A stretch of DNA of 64,000 bases from Pseudanabaena sp. (GTDB lineage Bacteria > Cyanobacteriota > Cyanobacteriia > Pseudanabaenales > Pseudanabaenaceae), in the NCBI GenBank assembly GCA_003249035.1, contig QBMK01000007.1:95248-159247 (forward strand), in the 5' to 3' direction. Shown here piece by piece: positions 36,896 to 45,104 of the stretch. Within the stretch, counting starts at the first letter, position 1; every line of letters begins with the position of its first letter. Both the position numbers and the translations under genes were made by a program. The notes beneath the pieces are model-generated. The model was not told the origin of the DNA and searched no databases. It saw only the letters and a program-made list of their open reading frames with translations.

Positions 36896-37369
36896 AAGTT
36901 CCCATCGATCTCAATTTTTGCCATAGATTTTGACAAAATCTTGCTGCATCACTTTTTACTATACAGCAAGCTATCTCTGATGGGATATTCAAGATCGGGA
37001 GCTACTTAATTGAAAGAAGTCATGGTTGCCGCACACCACAACAACCATCAAAAAATCCACTAAATTTTAAGCCCAATCGAAAGGAACCAAGCGGAAAGAA
37101 TGGTAATGGTTTCTAAAGCGCGATCGACGTATTTACGGCTTTTTTGTCGGCATGAAATTGTCATTTCAGCACGCATCCCTCATTAACTGACCAGTGCCTA
37201 GAATTTTAAATGGAATTCTATATTTATGTAATTCTTAAATGGGTTCTTAAAAACTTTGCAAAGCAGGGGTTTTAAAATTTGAGTACAATCTTTCCGTGGG
37301 AGAAAGTATCAAAATTTGCCTTGCCGTGACAGCTACACAAATACTCAAATTAAAATATATAATAGCGTC
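36896..37369. other. 474-bp divergent intergenic region
   Basis: Contains the second 77-bp repeat (37119-37195) on the reverse strand. On that strand, DNA continuing past the repeat to about 37027 is an open frame of some 30 codons (LETITILSAWFLSIGLKFSG) without a start, possibly a transposase or gene remnant. Confidence 0.5.
37119..37195 (-). repeat. 77-bp dispersed repeat, copy 2 (reverse strand)
   Basis: Reverse complement starts actggtcagttaatgaggga and continues in step with 1579-1655, about four of five bases identical over the full length. Confidence 0.6.
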
Positions 37370-38248
37370 ATGAGAAACCCGCCCTTTGATATGCCAGCTT
37401 CTAATTTTACAGAGCGAATACAGACTTTCTATGACGAATCCTCTCGCCTTTGGGAGCAAGTATGGGGAGAGCATATGCACCACGGATACTATTGCTCAGA
37501 CGGACAGTATCGGGTGGAAAATCCTCAAGAAGCTCAAAGAGTTTTGATTGAAGAGATCCTAAATTGGAGCGATGTCGCCTCACCAAAAGATATTTTAGAT
37601 GTTGGTTGCGGCATTGGCGGCAGTTCGCTTTACCTCGCGAGTAAATATCTTGCCAGAGTTACAGGAATTACCCTTAGTCCATTTCAGGCTGCAAGAGCCA
37701 GTGCAAGAGCGAAAGCTGCTGGACTAGGCGAACATGTGCAATTTCAAGTAGCCGATGCGATGAAAATGCCTTTTGCCAATGATAGCTTCGATCTGCTTTG
37801 GTCTTTGGAAAGTGGCGAGCATATGCCAGACAAAGAAATGTTCTTACAAGAATGCTATCGCGTGCTGAGACCAGGCGGCAGGTTGATTTTAGTAACTTGG
37901 TGTCATCGAGATCTAACTTCTCCCCATCCACCACTTACAGTTTGGGAAAAAAATCATCTTGCGAATCTATATCGGCTTTATCATTTACCTTATGTTATAT
38001 CGCTATCTGATTATGAAGTATTTGCTCGAAAACTTCCACTTTTCGATCTCAAGACAGCTGACTGGTCTTTAGCTGTAGCTCCATTCTGGTCGGATGTAGT
38101 GAAGTCAGCGATTAATCCCTTTGTGCTGCTAGATATTGTTGCAACTGGATGGAAAACAATTGAAGGAGCAATGGCAATTCCTCTAATGATGGAGGGTTAT
38201 AGAACTGGATTAATCCGCTACGGATTGCTAACAGGAATTAAGGAATAG
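37370..38248 (+). CDS. vte4: Gamma-tocopherol methyltransferase-like SAM methyltransferase
   Basis: Start set at the ATG at 37370 (MRNPPFDMPASNF), giving 292 residues, close to cyanobacterial gamma-TMT. SAM motif I ILDVGCGIGG is at 75-84, and LLWSLESGEHMPDK is a strong hallmark of the tocopherol methyltransferases. The enzyme methylates gamma- to alpha-tocopherol. The next gene, 13 bp on, is homogentisate phytyltransferase, and tocopherol cyclase and HPPD follow convergently, which supports the call. In Synechocystis the TMT neighbours HPPD. A role as MPBQ methyltransferase (vte3) is less likely but not excluded. Confidence 0.88.
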   Translation: MRNPPFDMPASNFTERIQTFYDESSRLWEQVWGEHMHHGYYCSDGQYRVENPQEAQRVLIEEILNWSDVASPKDILDVGCGIGGSSLYLASKYLARVTGITLSPFQAARASARAKAAGLGEHVQFQVADAMKMPFANDSFDLLWSLESGEHMPDKEMFLQECYRVLRPGGRLILVTWCHRDLTSPHPPLTVWEKNHLANLYRLYHLPYVISLSDYEVFARKLPLFDLKTADWSLAVAPFWSDVVKSAINPFVLLDIVATGWKTIEGAMAIPLMMEGYRTGLIRYGLLTGIKE

Positions 38249-38261
38249 TATTTAAGCAGCC

Positions 38262-39239
38262 ATGTTGAAAACAAATCAAGACGAACCTTCCGTCAAATCT
38301 TTTTCTGCAAGGAATAGATTTAAGTCGTTTTGGAATTTTTCTCGTCCTCATACCATTATCGGGACTACCTTAAGCGTAGTTGCTTTATGCGTAATGGCAG
38401 TAGCTCGAAATTCTCCAACAACTTGGGATCTGAATGGGATTTTAGTTAGCATAATTGCCGCACTAGTCCCAAGTCTTTGTGCAAATGTCTACATTGTGGG
38501 ACTCAATCAGTTAACTGATGTGGAAATAGATCGCATTAACAAACCAAATTTGCCCCTAGCTTCTGGTGATTTTTCTGAGACAGAAGGGCGATGGATTGTA
38601 ATTGTCCTAGGAGTTGCTGGGTTACTGCTATCACTTCCACAAGGAGGCATTTTATTTGGAACTGTTGCTTTAAGCATGGCAATTGGCACAGTTTATTCTC
38701 TACCGCCTCTAAGACTTAAGCGGTTTCCTTTTTGGGCTGCACTATGTATTTTTGGAGTGCGCGGTATTGTAATCAACTTGGGATTTTATAGCCATTTTCA
38801 ACAATTATTTAGCAAATCAGTTACAGCACTTTCATGGCAATCAATTCCATCCGAGGTATGGGCTTTAACAGCGTTTGTGGTTTTGTTTGCTTTTGCGATC
38901 GCAATTTTTAAAGATATTCCTGACATAGATGGCGATCGGCAATTTCAGATTCGGACGCTGACGGTTAGACTTGGCTCTGAGTTTGTATTTTGGCTCTCTC
39001 AGTGGGTTCTGACATTATGCTATGTTCTATTGATTGCTTTGACGATACTTGGTTTATTGCCATCATTACAGCCAATGTTTATGGTCTTAACTCATCTCGG
39101 CTTACTGTGTTTGATGTGGTTAATGAGTTTTCGGGTCGATCTAAAAGACAAGTCTCAGATAAGTCAGTATTATCAGTTTATCTGGAAGTTATTTTTTTTA
39201 GAATATTTGTTGTTCCCGATCGCGAGTCTAATTGGCTAA
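38262..39239 (+). CDS. vte2: Homogentisate phytyltransferase
   Basis: A 325-residue UbiA-family membrane prenyltransferase. It joins homogentisate to phytyl diphosphate, the committed step of tocopherol synthesis. Around eight helices are visible. The two Asp-rich prenyl-diphosphate motifs are NQLTDVEID (Asn82, Asp86, Asp90) and KDIPDIDGDRQ (about 216-226). Starts 13 bp after vte4, so the two are one operon. Its TAA stop overlaps the TAG stop of the convergent tocopherol cyclase gene. Confidence 0.93.
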   Translation: MLKTNQDEPSVKSFSARNRFKSFWNFSRPHTIIGTTLSVVALCVMAVARNSPTTWDLNGILVSIIAALVPSLCANVYIVGLNQLTDVEIDRINKPNLPLASGDFSETEGRWIVIVLGVAGLLLSLPQGGILFGTVALSMAIGTVYSLPPLRLKRFPFWAALCIFGVRGIVINLGFYSHFQQLFSKSVTALSWQSIPSEVWALTAFVVLFAFAIAIFKDIPDIDGDRQFQIRTLTVRLGSEFVFWLSQWVLTLCYVLLIALTILGLLPSLQPMFMVLTHLGLLCLMWLMSFRVDLKDKSQISQYYQFIWKLFFLEYLLFPIASLIG

Positions 39240-40303
39240 TGATGCCAAGCTTCAATCCAATCTCCTCCAATTTCTAAGCCTGCTTGATTGCTATTTGCAG
39301 TGAAAATTAGTTTCTTAGAATTCCCTTGAATCCGCCAAAAATTTACATGCAAATTGCCGCTTGTCGTATCTCGGCAAAAGAACTCTAGCCCCGAAGCAGT
39401 GGGCACTCTAACCATTACACCCGATTCTGAAGTCTTCCCAATTAATTCTATGGCATAGTCTTGCTGTTCTGCCCAAATCTGCCAACTACCCCAAGGCATT
39501 ACATGCCAAGAAATCTTACTATTCCAAGGCGCAAACTCATAAAATTGTCCCTGATAGTGAATTCCTACCATACCAACTGACTCCTGCCAGCCCAACACTT
39601 TTCTGATCCCTCCACCACAAGTCAGCGCCAGATCGGGGCGACCTTCAAAGGCATTGCATTGAATCCAAAACCATTGCTTTGGAAATGCACCACCCCAGTT
39701 TTTCTCTGCATAGGTAGCGACTCTTTCGAAATTTAACCTGTTGTGATTACCTAAGCGATCGACCTTTTCAAACCAACCAGTAGCAAATCCATGAGCCATA
39801 AGGATCTGCCAGCCCGGTTCAAAAACCTGAAATTGGGATAGCCATCCAGCCGTGGACTGCTGGGGATATTTCGGTGTTCCCCATCCATATATCGTTTCGA
39901 CAGTATAACTCCAGCGAATAATTTGAGACGATGAAGGATTCCAAAACTGTCCTTCATGTAAGTTAGTTGTCACCTTATAACTTTCTGATATTGTGCGATT
40001 AATTCTATCCTCGCTATACCCATGTTCGAGTTTGTCTTTTCTAGCCCAAAAACGAGATAAATTCGGTAGCGATCGGCAAAAATATTGTTCCTCTGGTCCA
40101 AGAACTTGAACAGTACATCCACCAAATTGTTGTTTACCGCTTGATAAACCAGATACAGGTGCTTGAAATGAATACATGAATGCAATAGTCTGTCCATCGG
40201 CGATTTGAGCTGGTGGTATCGTTAGTCGGTAGTACCAGCCTTCGAAAAAAGGATATTGCTGTCCGTCCCAGTGAAATCCGCTATGAGGAGTTTGTAGTAA
40301 CAT
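39236..40303 (-). CDS. vte1: Tocopherol cyclase
   Basis: A 355-residue VTE1-type cyclase that closes the chromanol ring (2,3-dimethyl-6-phytyl-benzoquinol to gamma-tocopherol). Family features include the N-terminal TPHSGFHWDGQQYPFFEGWY segment, GCTVQVLGPEEQ, the ENW-type AEKNWGGAFPKQWFWIQCN, and the tryptophan-rich C-terminal half. No signal peptide; the plant enzyme sits on plastoglobules, and a thylakoid or membrane association is expected. Lies 14 bp downstream of HPPD. Stop codon overlaps that of the phytyltransferase. Confidence 0.93.
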   Translation of the reverse strand: MLLQTPHSGFHWDGQQYPFFEGWYYRLTIPPAQIADGQTIAFMYSFQAPVSGLSSGKQQFGGCTVQVLGPEEQYFCRSLPNLSRFWARKDKLEHGYSEDRINRTISESYKVTTNLHEGQFWNPSSSQIIRWSYTVETIYGWGTPKYPQQSTAGWLSQFQVFEPGWQILMAHGFATGWFEKVDRLGNHNRLNFERVATYAEKNWGGAFPKQWFWIQCNAFEGRPDLALTCGGGIRKVLGWQESVGMVGIHYQGQFYEFAPWNSKISWHVMPWGSWQIWAEQQDYAIELIGKTSESGVMVRVPTASGLEFFCRDTTSGNLHVNFWRIQGNSKKLIFTANSNQAGLEIGGDWIEAWHH

Positions 40304-40317
40304 TTATGGTAACGAAA

Positions 40318-41415
40318 TTAAGCGATCGTGTTTAATTCTGCTTCAATAGCCTCATACAGGGCAAGAAAATTCCTTTCCCCAAATCCTTTAACATCTTGAC
40401 GGCGCTCAATAAACTCAAAGAAAAAGAGGGAGTCAGGAAAAATTGGCAATGAAAAAATTTGTAACAGTAGAGAGCTGGGTATATCTGGATTCCAGTCGAT
40501 CAAAATTTTATGATCGACAATCTGATGCCATTCGTGCAGAATTTGCATGGACAATATTTTGCATTCTTGTATTCTCTCTTGCAAATGTTGGTAATAGGCG
40601 ATCGGGACAGATAACAAAGGTAAGCCTTGTTGACGCAAGGTAGCTACTGTCTTTACGATTGGTTCGCTATGAAGAGCAATGTGCTGAATACCTGCACCAT
40701 GATTGACATCTAGGAAATCTTGAATCTGCGAATTGACAGAAGTAGGTTCGTTGATATTGAAATAAAATTGACTTTCTGGTTCATACAATACTTGACTGCA
40801 TAGCCCAGATCTTTCGGTCTGAATTTGAAAATTTTGCTGCTTTTGAAGACCCAAGAAATTTTCATAAAACTCAACGGCATATTCAAGTTCTCCTGCTGGC
40901 ACGTTCAGCACGATGTGGTCTATCGCATTGTTATTAGATTTTTTATAGGGGTAACTGCTTAGCGAGCTTCTCTCAATTAATAGATGGCTAACCCCTCCCC
41001 AACCTGATACATATGCCCATTTATAAGGTTCGGGCTGGTTTGTAGCATAGGTAATTTCAGAGAGTGCAGGTAAAGATTGAAGACTGGGAAACGATAATTT
41101 TCCAGCAGCTTTGGAGCTTGACAGTTCTTCAAAGTTAGTAATCCTCTCAAGATGATTTAAAACTACTGAAAGATCCGTTACAACAAAGGCAACATCGACA
41201 ACTCCAGGCGCATGATTGCGGAGATATTCGGCGACTGGGCTATCTGAACTGCGCGGGGAAGACAGGACAAAGTACGTATCTCGATAGCAGAGGATTTCTA
41301 GATCTCGATCTGGTAAGGTTACTTGTCGAACTGATTTCCATCCTAGATATTGAATGAACCAGATTCTTTGGCTGATAGCATCTTCGACAAAGAAATGTAT
41401 ATGATCGATTTTCAT
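40318..41415 (-). CDS. hppD: 4-hydroxyphenylpyruvate dioxygenase
   Basis: A 365-residue non-heme iron dioxygenase making homogentisate, the head group of tocopherol. Two vicinal-oxygen-chelate halves are present. The iron ligands are His167 (IDHIVLNVP), His245 (IQHIALHSE) and Glu334 (FFEFIERR). The C-terminus QDVKGFGERNFLALYEAIE is the lid helix typical of HPPD. It is the first gene of the leftward pair hppD-vte1. Upstream lies a 19-bp hairpin at 41474. Confidence 0.95.
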   Translation of the reverse strand: MKIDHIHFFVEDAISQRIWFIQYLGWKSVRQVTLPDRDLEILCYRDTYFVLSSPRSSDSPVAEYLRNHAPGVVDVAFVVTDLSVVLNHLERITNFEELSSSKAAGKLSFPSLQSLPALSEITYATNQPEPYKWAYVSGWGGVSHLLIERSSLSSYPYKKSNNNAIDHIVLNVPAGELEYAVEFYENFLGLQKQQNFQIQTERSGLCSQVLYEPESQFYFNINEPTSVNSQIQDFLDVNHGAGIQHIALHSEPIVKTVATLRQQGLPLLSVPIAYYQHLQERIQECKILSMQILHEWHQIVDHKILIDWNPDIPSSLLLQIFSLPIFPDSLFFFEFIERRQDVKGFGERNFLALYEAIEAELNTIA

Positions 41416-41473
41416 AGATGAATCTAATTAACTTAAAATAATCTAAATCAAATATAGTGTTTGCCTTTCTAGT

Positions 41474-41524
41474 GAAGTATGGATTTGTTTCCCAGCCGAA
41501 TACGAGGAAACAAATCCATACTTC
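41474..41524. terminator. Perfect 19-bp hairpin upstream of hppD
   Basis: gaagtatggatttgtttcc / exact complement, 13-nt loop, between the methyltransferase gene end and hppD. Likely ends the phospholipid-type operon; the T run is poor. Confidence 0.55.
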
Positions 41525-41607
41525 GCTTGCTTGAAAAGCTCTATAAGATTTGAGAACTAATTTATAGTATCTATGATAGCCTACTTACTTAAAGTGAGTA
41601 TCTATGT

Positions 41608-42495
41608 TCATCCTTTGGGAAGAGAGCAATGTTTCTCAGCCGTGACAACTCCAAAAATATCATTGGGTTCAATTTGTACATGAAAGTTTTCAAATCCAGC
41701 CGCTTCCGCCCATTTGCGAATTAGTTCCCAAGAGCGTACTCGCATGACCCAAGGAAGCCCCGTATGAGCTGGCAAAGTACGAGCAATCATTTCTAACTGA
41801 GGATGCTGAGGCTGAATCGTGAAGATCAGCGTTCCAGATGTATCAAGAATCCGATAGAGTTGCTGAAAGTGATTTTTAATCAGCGCATCATTGGGCAAAA
41901 TTTCATGCAGTCCTGAAACAATTACCAAGTTTGGTCTTGGCTGTACCAGATCAAGATCTTCGTCATTGAACGCATCAGCTTGTTCGATCTGGGCCGTAAC
42001 TCCAAATTGAGTCGCCAACTGGCGTGCCTTAGTGACATTCTCTAATTTGTAGTCACGCAAGGTCGCAGTGATCGCATTATTTTCAAATTCCTGTTCAAAC
42101 TCTTGCAACACTTCTAGATCGTAGCGACCACCACCACAAGCAACATCCAACAAATGACAAGGAATGTTTTGCTGTTGATAGGACTGTAATACTCTTCGGA
42201 GTGTGGTTTTCATCAACTGCGATCGCGATCTAATGCCGCGCCATCCCTGAGAATTGAGATAGAACCAGTCAATGAGAGTTCCAAGAGGTGTAATGCCACT
42301 GGGCTGGTTTTTATAAACATACTCCAGCATCACACCAGAATCAAAGCCATATTGAAAGCCAATCTGAATGCCTTGCGATAGTTTGCCAATGGTTTTGAGA
42401 GAAAGATTCATCAATGCGTAGTACCAAGCTTTAGGATTCCAGATTGGTAGAGGGAGCAGAAGTTGTTCGTAGGTAGGGAATGATCTTTGTAGCAT
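41608..42495 (-). CDS. Class I SAM methyltransferase (Methyltransf_20 type), last gene of lipid cluster
   Basis: A 295-residue methyltransferase. SAM motif I reads HLLDVACGGGRYDLEVL (about 133-149); the acidic LRDYKLENVTKA and the motif IVSGLHEILPND follow. The domain resembles the C-terminal half of E. coli YnbC, where it is fused to a hydrolase; here it is separate. It follows the acyltransferase gene after 175 bp that contain hairpins. Known YnbC-like genes accompany CDP-alcohol transferases. The substrate is probably a lipid or lipid head group; unproven. Confidence 0.78.
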   Translation of the reverse strand: MLQRSFPTYEQLLLPLPIWNPKAWYYALMNLSLKTIGKLSQGIQIGFQYGFDSGVMLEYVYKNQPSGITPLGTLIDWFYLNSQGWRGIRSRSQLMKTTLRRVLQSYQQQNIPCHLLDVACGGGRYDLEVLQEFEQEFENNAITATLRDYKLENVTKARQLATQFGVTAQIEQADAFNDEDLDLVQPRPNLVIVSGLHEILPNDALIKNHFQQLYRILDTSGTLIFTIQPQHPQLEMIARTLPAHTGLPWVMRVRSWELIRKWAEAAGFENFHVQIEPNDIFGVVTAEKHCSLPKG

Positions 42496-42604
42496 GATGA
42501 CCTAGGTGGGTAAGGAAAAAGGAGAAAGGAAAAATAATTTGGATTTCGTAGGGGGCTGTGCCCCAGTGCCATCCCTTAATTTAGGCTGTCTCAGAAATTT
42601 GCTT

Positions 42605-42670
42605 TCTACGTAAGTTCTTTAGTCCACTGAAGTGGACTTGAGCTTTTAGCCAAGAACTTGAGTTCTTGGT
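42605..42670. repeat. Cyanobacterial palindromic repeat (agtccactgaagtggact)
   Basis: aagttctttagtccactgaa, gtggacttgagc and then caagaactt form nested inverted repeats. This wording is frequent in intergenic DNA of many cyanobacteria. It is next to the end of the acyltransferase gene and may be a terminator. Confidence 0.5.
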
Positions 42671-43312
42671 TTATCTTTCTGCTGATAGCGCCTGTACGCG
42701 CTCTGTTAGTTGCTGGAGAAAGGTTTGTTTTTGTCCATTCCAGTACATGGCTTCACCAATGCAGATTGAGCAGAGTAATGGGACGATGAGAAAGTCGCCT
42801 TTTGGCAGAGCTTTGCCTAGACCATGGAGAAAAATGGGAACAATTGGAACAAGAGGATGTTGCTTAGCTAGATGGGCGATGCCACATCTGAACTCGCCGA
42901 GGGTTTCAGTTGTGCCTCTAGTGCCTTCAGGATAGAGAATGAGAATCTGATTTTGGGCGATCGCATCGGCACAGTTTTTAACAAAATTGCGATGGTTGCT
43001 GCTATTATCTCGACAGTTACCCGATTCAGTTGAAACGGGAATAATATGTAGAATGTGACGTGCAAACCATGCTAAGCAAGGGTTTTGTTGGAGAAAATAC
43101 TCCTCATTGGCGACGGGGCGAAGATGCTGCACCTTTGACAAAGGGAATAGTGACAAGAGAACAAGGGTATCCAGATGGCTATTGTGATTAGCGACTAGAA
43201 TGGCGGGGCCAGTTGTGGGCAATCTCTCGCGATGATGGATGCGCAATCCTAGCAGAACTAAGACGATGATTTTTGTGGTCAGAAAGAAGATAACGCTAAT
43301 AATTTGTTTCAT
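42671..43312 (-). CDS. PlsC-like 1-acylglycerol-3-phosphate acyltransferase
   Basis: A 213-residue acyltransferase with one N-terminal hydrophobic stretch (SVIFFLTTKIIVLVLLGL). The catalytic H-x4-D motif is NHNSHLD near residue 44 and the phosphate-binding block is LYPEGTRG near 125. It esterifies lysophosphatidate or a related acceptor. Its ATG overlaps the stop of the CDP-DAG synthase gene by four bases (ATGA), so translation is coupled. Confidence 0.88.
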   Translation of the reverse strand: MKQIISVIFFLTTKIIVLVLLGLRIHHRERLPTTGPAILVANHNSHLDTLVLLSLFPLSKVQHLRPVANEEYFLQQNPCLAWFARHILHIIPVSTESGNCRDNSSNHRNFVKNCADAIAQNQILILYPEGTRGTTETLGEFRCGIAHLAKQHPLVPIVPIFLHGLGKALPKGDFLIVPLLCSICIGEAMYWNGQKQTFLQQLTERVQALSAER

Positions 43313-44262
43313 AGCAGTTGTCCTTGGAAGTAGAAATAAACTGTGAAGTGAAAAAACAGAGGAGCAGTGTAAGTGAGGCTATCAATGCGATCCAAGATGC
43401 CGCCATGCCCAGGAAGCAGATTGCCGCTATCTTTAATGCCCAAATCTCTTTTTAGAGCAGAGATATTCACATCACCGATAAACCCTGTCAGGCTTAGTAG
43501 TAGTCCTAGAAAACCTGCATGGACTAAATCAAAGGGAGTCAACCAAGGGGCTAAGGCGATCGCTAATCCTGAGGTTGTTAAAATTCCTCCTAACAATCCT
43601 TCAACAGTTTTATTGGGACTGACTTTGGGAATGATTTTATGACGACCAAATAGCTTGCCGGAGATATATTGAGAAATATCGTTGATTTCCGTCAGCAGTA
43701 ATAGATAGACTAATAAGCCTGTACCTCCTGCGATCGGATTGCCGCTTAGGGGCAGCATGATTAAGTAGGAGAGGTGGCTAATTGTATATACATTCAGCAT
43801 CAGCCCCCAATGGATTGTGCCGATCGTATTTAAAAACCCTTCAGTCTCACCATTGAGCAACATTCGCATCGGTAGGAATAAAAACATATAGATGGGAATG
43901 AAGATGAGGAACATTCCATACCAGCCAATATAAATCCAAAAATATTGGAGGACTATGGCAAGATATGCCCAGAGCAAAACGCGGCGATCGCTAAAGCGCG
44001 TGGGAATTACAGAGAAATATTCTCGAAGAGCGATAAAACTGAGAAACATAAAGAAGATGATGGAAACAGGATGCTTTAGCAATATGGCGAGACTAAAAAT
44101 AGTCACCATCACCCACCAAGACTTGATACGGGCATTTAGTTCGCTATAGTCGGTAGCCCAATTACTCAAGGCTAAACCGAGGGAGATCATTGTCGCGATC
44201 GCAAGTAGTCCAAAAATTCCAGCGAGAGTATATAACACTGGGCTTGCTATGGTTATTTCCAT
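43309..44262 (-). CDS. CdsA-family phosphatidate cytidylyltransferase, YnbB-like
   Basis: A 317-residue integral membrane enzyme with about eight helices. The family signature S-x-x-K-R-x4-K-D-x-G-x4-P-G-H-G-G-x3-D-R-x-D is complete (SALKRDLGIKDSGNLLPGHG then GILDRIDS, about 275-302). It makes CDP-diacylglycerol from phosphatidate and CTP. Overlaps the CDP-alcohol transferase gene by ten bases. Being next to that gene and an acyltransferase, it is probably dedicated to a separate lipid rather than being the housekeeping CdsA. Confidence 0.9.
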   Translation of the reverse strand: MEITIASPVLYTLAGIFGLLAIATMISLGLALSNWATDYSELNARIKSWWVMVTIFSLAILLKHPVSIIFFMFLSFIALREYFSVIPTRFSDRRVLLWAYLAIVLQYFWIYIGWYGMFLIFIPIYMFLFLPMRMLLNGETEGFLNTIGTIHWGLMLNVYTISHLSYLIMLPLSGNPIAGGTGLLVYLLLLTEINDISQYISGKLFGRHKIIPKVSPNKTVEGLLGGILTTSGLAIALAPWLTPFDLVHAGFLGLLLSLTGFIGDVNISALKRDLGIKDSGNLLPGHGGILDRIDSLTYTAPLFFHFTVYFYFQGQLL

Positions 44263-44891
44263 GATTCAACCTCCTGTAGCATTCCTTGAGTGCGATTAAT
44301 AATTGTCCAAATTTGCAGAAAAATCACTCCAATTAAAAGTAGGGTGAGCCATTGAGAAGGAGCAAATCCTAAGCCAAGGATTAAGCCAATTAAGCCAAAC
44401 ACAAAGGCGCGATCGCTTTTGCCCATTGGACCTTCGTAATGACGTTTATGGTCAATCTCATAACCTAAAATCCCGACCATTTCCGAAGCGATCGCTAATA
44501 TTACAATTCCAACAATCAAGGGAGCAGAAACGTCTGCAATCAGAGCAAATGGTAGATAGAGAAAAACATCGGAAACGACATCTCCCATCTCATTGAGAAT
44601 GCAGCCCAAGGCTGATTTCTGATCATGTTCGGGAGCTAGCATTCCATCGATCGCATTCAATGCCATGCGGACTAATAAGGTGATCGGCAGTGAGCAAAGA
44701 ACCTGTTGCGTCGTGGGCAAAAAAGGATGCGCGAGTTGCGTACTTTGCACAAGTGCTAGTCCCGTCACCCCTGACAACAAAATCGCCGCTCCCGTAACTT
44801 GATTAGGAGAAATTTGCCATGTTGCCAATTGGACTGCTAATGGGCGGAGCAGATTTTGAAAGGCTGATTTGCATTGGTAGATTGAAATCAT
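44253..44891 (-). CDS. CDP-alcohol phosphotransferase with variant motif, YnbA-like
   Basis: A 212-residue membrane enzyme with the CDP-OH_P_transf domain. The classical motif DGxxARx8Gx3Dx3D is changed: DGMLAP replaces DGxxAR, and Gx3N replaces the third Asp (GCILNEMGD). YnbA-type proteins keep a similar GxILNExGD form, so the change looks like a subfamily trait rather than decay. It transfers a phosphatidyl group from CDP-DAG to an unidentified alcohol. First gene of the leftward cluster. Confidence 0.85.
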   Translation of the reverse strand: MISIYQCKSAFQNLLRPLAVQLATWQISPNQVTGAAILLSGVTGLALVQSTQLAHPFLPTTQQVLCSLPITLLVRMALNAIDGMLAPEHDQKSALGCILNEMGDVVSDVFLYLPFALIADVSAPLIVGIVILAIASEMVGILGYEIDHKRHYEGPMGKSDRAFVFGLIGLILGLGFAPSQWLTLLLIGVIFLQIWTIINRTQGMLQEVESWK

Positions 44892-45053
44892 TAGCTTCTC
44901 CGAAAACTCATGAGCTAATCATGCAACCTGTACCTTTGCAGTGAGAATGACTTGATCGAGCAGACTGCGATCACCTAGAAGCGTGAAGAAGCAGATCGAA
45001 GTAGATCGAAGTTTTTTGAAAAAGCTTGTTATATTTGATTAATAAATCCCAAT

Positions 45054-45079
45054 AGTTTTTTGCCGAAGGCAAAAAAACT
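45054..45079. terminator. Short hairpin with A/T tracts
   Basis: agttttttgcc / ggcaaaaaaact, loop gaa, between divergent genes. Reads as an intrinsic terminator in either direction. Just before, the ten-mer agatcgaagt is repeated in tandem (44994-45013). Confidence 0.5.
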
Positions 45080-45104
45080 TGGATCTCCAGCTAATTGGTA
45101 ACTT

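Noticed and set aside
41608..42495. MPBQ methyltransferase (vte3) to complete the tocopherol set
   Set aside because: The domain is of YnbC/Methyltransf_20 type, is in the lipid cluster and lacks features of tocopherol methyltransferases.
44994..45013. Tandem ten-mer agatcgaagt x2
   Set aside because: Only two units, likely chance or a slippage product; no function suggested.
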